A stretch of 64,000 bases of DNA from Notolepis coatsorum (taxonomy: Eukaryota > Chordata > Actinopteri > Aulopiformes > Paralepididae): assembly GCA_963971535.1 (NCBI GenBank), contig OZ020589.1:74374311-74438310 (forward strand), read 5' to 3'. This document shows positions 61,501 through 64,000 of the stretch, piece by piece (the stretch's first letter is position 1; every line of letters starts with the position of its first letter). The notes below the pieces were generated by a model. The model did not search any database. It saw only the letters and a list, made by a program, of their open reading frames with translations, and was not told the origin of the DNA. A program made the position numbers and the translations under genes.

Positions 61501-61711
61501 GCATGTCTGGAGGATAGGTTTAGCTCGGGCCAATCTCAAGTTTCTCAAGTTTCTTTATTAGTTGTCATACAGAAGTACAGAATACTTTTATACAAAATGC
61601 TTCTTTATGTTACATTTTGTATAAAAGTATTCTGTACTTCTGTATGACAACTAATAAAGAAACTTGAGAAACTTGAGATTGGCCCGAGCTAAACCTATCC
61701 TCCGGACATGC
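61501..61711. repeat. Near-perfect palindrome, 99-bp arms, 13-nt loop
   Basis: Arms 61501-61599 and 61613-61711 are complementary with one mismatch. The left arm begins right at the gap edge, so the true palindrome is probably longer. Each arm contains ACTAATAAAGAAACTTGAGAA (read inward to outward), which looks like a LINE 3' tail. Confidence 0.95.
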
Positions 61712-62199
61712 AGCTGGACCCATTTTGACTTTGCAATGCAGAAATCTCTGATTGGATTTGCAAGGCTGCCAATCATATTCAACCTCCGTGTATTGGATGT
61801 CAAGGGCTGTCAATCAATCAATCCTCCATTCAATGGCAAGAGTTTAACTGCACAGACCGTGCTTAGATGAAGTTAATAGCCTATTTTGATTCGCTGTTAT
61901 TTATTATTTATTTAACAATGGGTCACACCTGTGAAGTTTTCTTCACGAATAATTACTGCAGGCAATACTGCAGTGCAGGCCTGCTCAGAGCTGTCAATTT
62001 TGGCCATTTTTGAAGAAAAAAAAATTCACTGGCATTTTTTTTACAGAGAACATTTATAATAAAAAATAATAATAATAATAATTTAAAAAATATATAGTTT
62101 TTTTTTTTTTTTTTTTAATACATAGGTATATGTAAATTAATAATAATTATGAATTATGAGTGAATTTGTGTTTCACGTGTTGTCATAGAGAAACCTCCA
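61712..62199. other. Unassigned AT-rich stretch
   Basis: No gene is recognised. It includes a poly-T run (about 62098-62116) that could be the 3' tail of a minus-strand element such as the adjoining SINE. Confidence 0.35.
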
Positions 62200-62516
62200 C
62201 TGATGTGTACCCAGCCCACCACTTCTTTTCACCTGGCAGCGCGGACTCTCACTGAGAGAGTGTAACGTGTGGAAGGTCACACTACCTCTCTTAGATCCTT
62301 CCCTCGCTGTGCAGGCGCCCCGACCGAACTGTAGGAGTCGCTGTCCACAACGACCCAGACCCACCCACCGGCTTCCCTCCCGCTGACTCTGCCAATCGAG
62401 CCAGTATGACGGCCGGCCAAGCCGGAAGCAACCCTGACAGCTGGATTCGATACCAGTGTCTCTTGCATTGGTGATGAGCGCCTTGTCCGCTGCGCCACCC
62501 AGCCGCCTACAGTAAT
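62200..62516 (-). mobile_element. tRNA-headed SINE, copy 3
   Basis: Read on the minus strand from 62516: GGCGGCTGGGTGGCGCAGCG, the B-box-like GGTATCGAATCC, then CGGCTTGGCCGGCCGTC, GCGACTCCTACAGTTCGGTC and GCTGCCAGGTGAAAAGAAG. It matches copies 1 and 2 up to about 62200 and then diverges. It interrupts the L2-like LINE right after SSRLDYC. Confidence 0.85.
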
Positions 62517-63945
62517 CCAGTCTTGATGAAATGAATGCATGAACCAGTGTTTCAGCAGCGGAGAGTGATAGGGAGGGGCGGAGACGAGCAAGGTGGTAAA
62601 AAGCCGGTTTTGTTATGTGGTTCACATGGGGGAGGAAAGAAAGGGTGGAGTCCAGGATGATGCCAAGGTGGAGGGGGTGACAATGGAACCATCGATATTT
62701 AGGGAGAAATCCTGGGTGTGGCTGGTGAGGGAGCTTGGACCGATAATGATGATTTCTGATTTATTGCAGTTTAGTTTGAGAAAGTTATATTGCATCCATG
62801 TTTTCCAGGGATGTCCAATATTATCGGTCTACCGATATTATTGGCTGATATCGGCGTTAAATGTGATATCGGAAAATATCGGTATCGGTTTTTATTATTA
62901 TTATAATTTTTTTTTTACATTTCTATAACCTTTATTTACCCAGGCAAGCAAGTAAGAACAAATTCTTATTTTATTTATTGTCAAAAGTATGCATAATGTT
63001 GTGTTAATTCCACAATAAGAGATATGTAATGTTAATTACCTGAAATTATTCCATTTTGGGGGGGGGGGGGGGGGGGGGACCTGCATATATCGGTACCGGT
63101 TGATATCGGTATCGGAAATTAAGAGTTGGACAATATCGGTATATCGGTATCGGTAAAAAGCCAATATCGAGCATCCCATTGTTTTCATATCTGTGAGGCA
63201 GGTGGTGAGGGTGGAAATACTGGCTGGAGTGATAGTCTTGGTGGAGAGGTAGAGCTGAGTGTCGTCTGCATAACAATGGAAGCGGAGGCCATGTTGGCGG
63301 AAAATCAGACCAAGTGGAAGGATGTAGAGGATGAAGAGCAGGGAACCAAGTACTGAGCCTTGGGGGACACCATGAGTGATGGGGGCAGTGGGGGGATTTG
63401 CAATTGTTGATAGAGATTAATTGGTGCCTGTGTGAGAGGTATAATGATTGGAGCAAGGTGAGGGGGATTCCAGAGATGCCAACGGAGGACTGGAGACGAG
63501 TGATGAGGATGGGGTGACTGATGGTGTCAAAAGCAGCGTTGAGGTCTAGGAGGATGAGGATGAAGAGGGAACCAGAGTCGGCAGAGAGGAGTATGTCGTT
63601 GGTGACCTTTAGAAGTGCGGTTTCGGTGCTGTGTCTGGTGCGGAATCCGGATTGAAAGGTATCATAATTGTCGAGGTAGGATTTTAATTGGGAGGCAATG
63701 GCTCGCTCAAGGATTTTTGAGAGGAAGGGGAGGTTGGAAATGGGGCAGAAATTATCAAGGGTTTCAGGGTTGAGTCCGGGTTCTTTTAGTAAGAGGGTGA
63801 CAGAAGCAATTTTGAGGGTGGGGGAAATAGGCCAGTGGTCAGAGAGGAGTTTAAGATGGAGGTGATTAGGGGAGAAAGGGCAGGGAGACAAGCCTTGACT
63901 AGGATGGAGGGGATAGGGTCCAGGATGCGACACACCGACACAAAA
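62517..63945 (-). mobile_element. Decayed L2-like LINE with inserted small element
   Basis: Minus-strand reverse transcriptase: SSLTTGLFPP, NLPFLSKILERAIASQL, FQSGFRTRHSTETALLKV, LLDLNAAFDTISHP, then a frame change at about NNCKSP so that the PQGS core lies in another frame. At least one more frame change lies near 63800. The catalytic region is followed by a 373-bp inverted-repeat element (62806-63178). The C-terminal reading LVHAFISSRLDYC is cut by SINE copy 3. The 5' end is truncated near 63945. Confidence 0.85.
62806..63178. mobile_element. Small hAT-like element rich in ATATCGG words
   Basis: It starts CAGGGATGTCCAATATT and ends AATATCGAGCATCCCA, partly inverted. The flanks ATGTTTTC (62798-62805) and TTGTTTTC (63179-63186) are an 8-bp duplication with one mismatch. 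The body repeats TATCGGTATCGG near both ends and has a poly-G run (about 63057-63079). The LINE reading resumes on both sides. Confidence 0.75.
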
Positions 63946-64000
63946 TTACACTGGCATTCATGCATATATAAGTACATGTATACATATACATATACACACA
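63946..64000. repeat. TA-rich end of window
   Basis: Degenerate TATATACA-type low-complexity sequence next to the truncated 5' end of the L2-like LINE. Confidence 0.7.

Overview
The window looks like a repeat-dense stretch of a ray-finned (teleost) fish genome. It holds no host gene I can recognise. The evidence for a fish is the mix of elements: L2-type, Rex1-type and L1/Tx1-type LINEs, chromodomain Ty3/gypsy elements, hAT, piggyBac-like and small inverted-repeat DNA elements, a tRNA-headed SINE in three copies, and very long (CA)n, (CT)n, (ATT)n and (TGAA)n arrays. Family names come from motifs read in the translated sequence and from memory of teleost repeats; no database was searched.

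Layout. 1-3012: end of a Rex1-like LINE (minus) abutting a 5'-truncated L2-like LINE (plus). 3426-9771: a nearly complete minus-strand chromovirus (Ty3/gypsy) with 709-bp LTRs and a TATGG target duplication, carrying a 583-bp hAT. 10221-16808: an L1/Tx1-like LINE with a 15-16 bp target duplication, carrying a TTAA-flanked piggyBac-like element and a (ATT)n tract. 17002-21140: a truncated L2 (plus) and a nearly full L2 (minus). 21427-21924: SINE copy 1. 22128-33510: an old L1 (minus) split by a younger L1 (25748-31215) that still has an uninterrupted 1266-codon ORF2 and itself carries a hAT. 33511-38222: LINE tails and unassigned sequence. 38223-45016: a possible hAT remnant with huge CT/CA microsatellites, holding a second chromovirus fossil (40358-44995), which holds another hAT (43188-44565), which holds a LINE tail. 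46345-47712: a possible retrovirus-like 3' end. 47715-53240: a decayed LINE (minus) split by SINE copy 2, by a stack of two nested hATs and a LINE, and by a small inverted-repeat element. 53277-56505: a Rex1-like LINE (minus). 56513-59224: a tandem array of about nine tRNA-Asp-like units bounded by short inverted ends. 59233-61300: mostly unassigned, with GA/G/C tracts. 61301-61500: assembly gap, directly followed by a 99-bp-arm palindrome. 62200-63945: SINE copy 3 and a decayed L2 (minus) with a 373-bp inverted-repeat element.

How it fits together. Nothing here works as a host pathway. The order of events can be read from target-site duplications: each perfect duplication marks a later insertion into an older element, up to three or four levels deep at 38-45 kb and 47-53 kb. 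The most intact coding sequence is the L1 ORF2 at 26764-30564. The observations most worth a second look are the tRNA-like array, the palindrome next to the gap, the self-priming geometry shared by both chromoviruses, and the long inverted repeat at 49179-49589.
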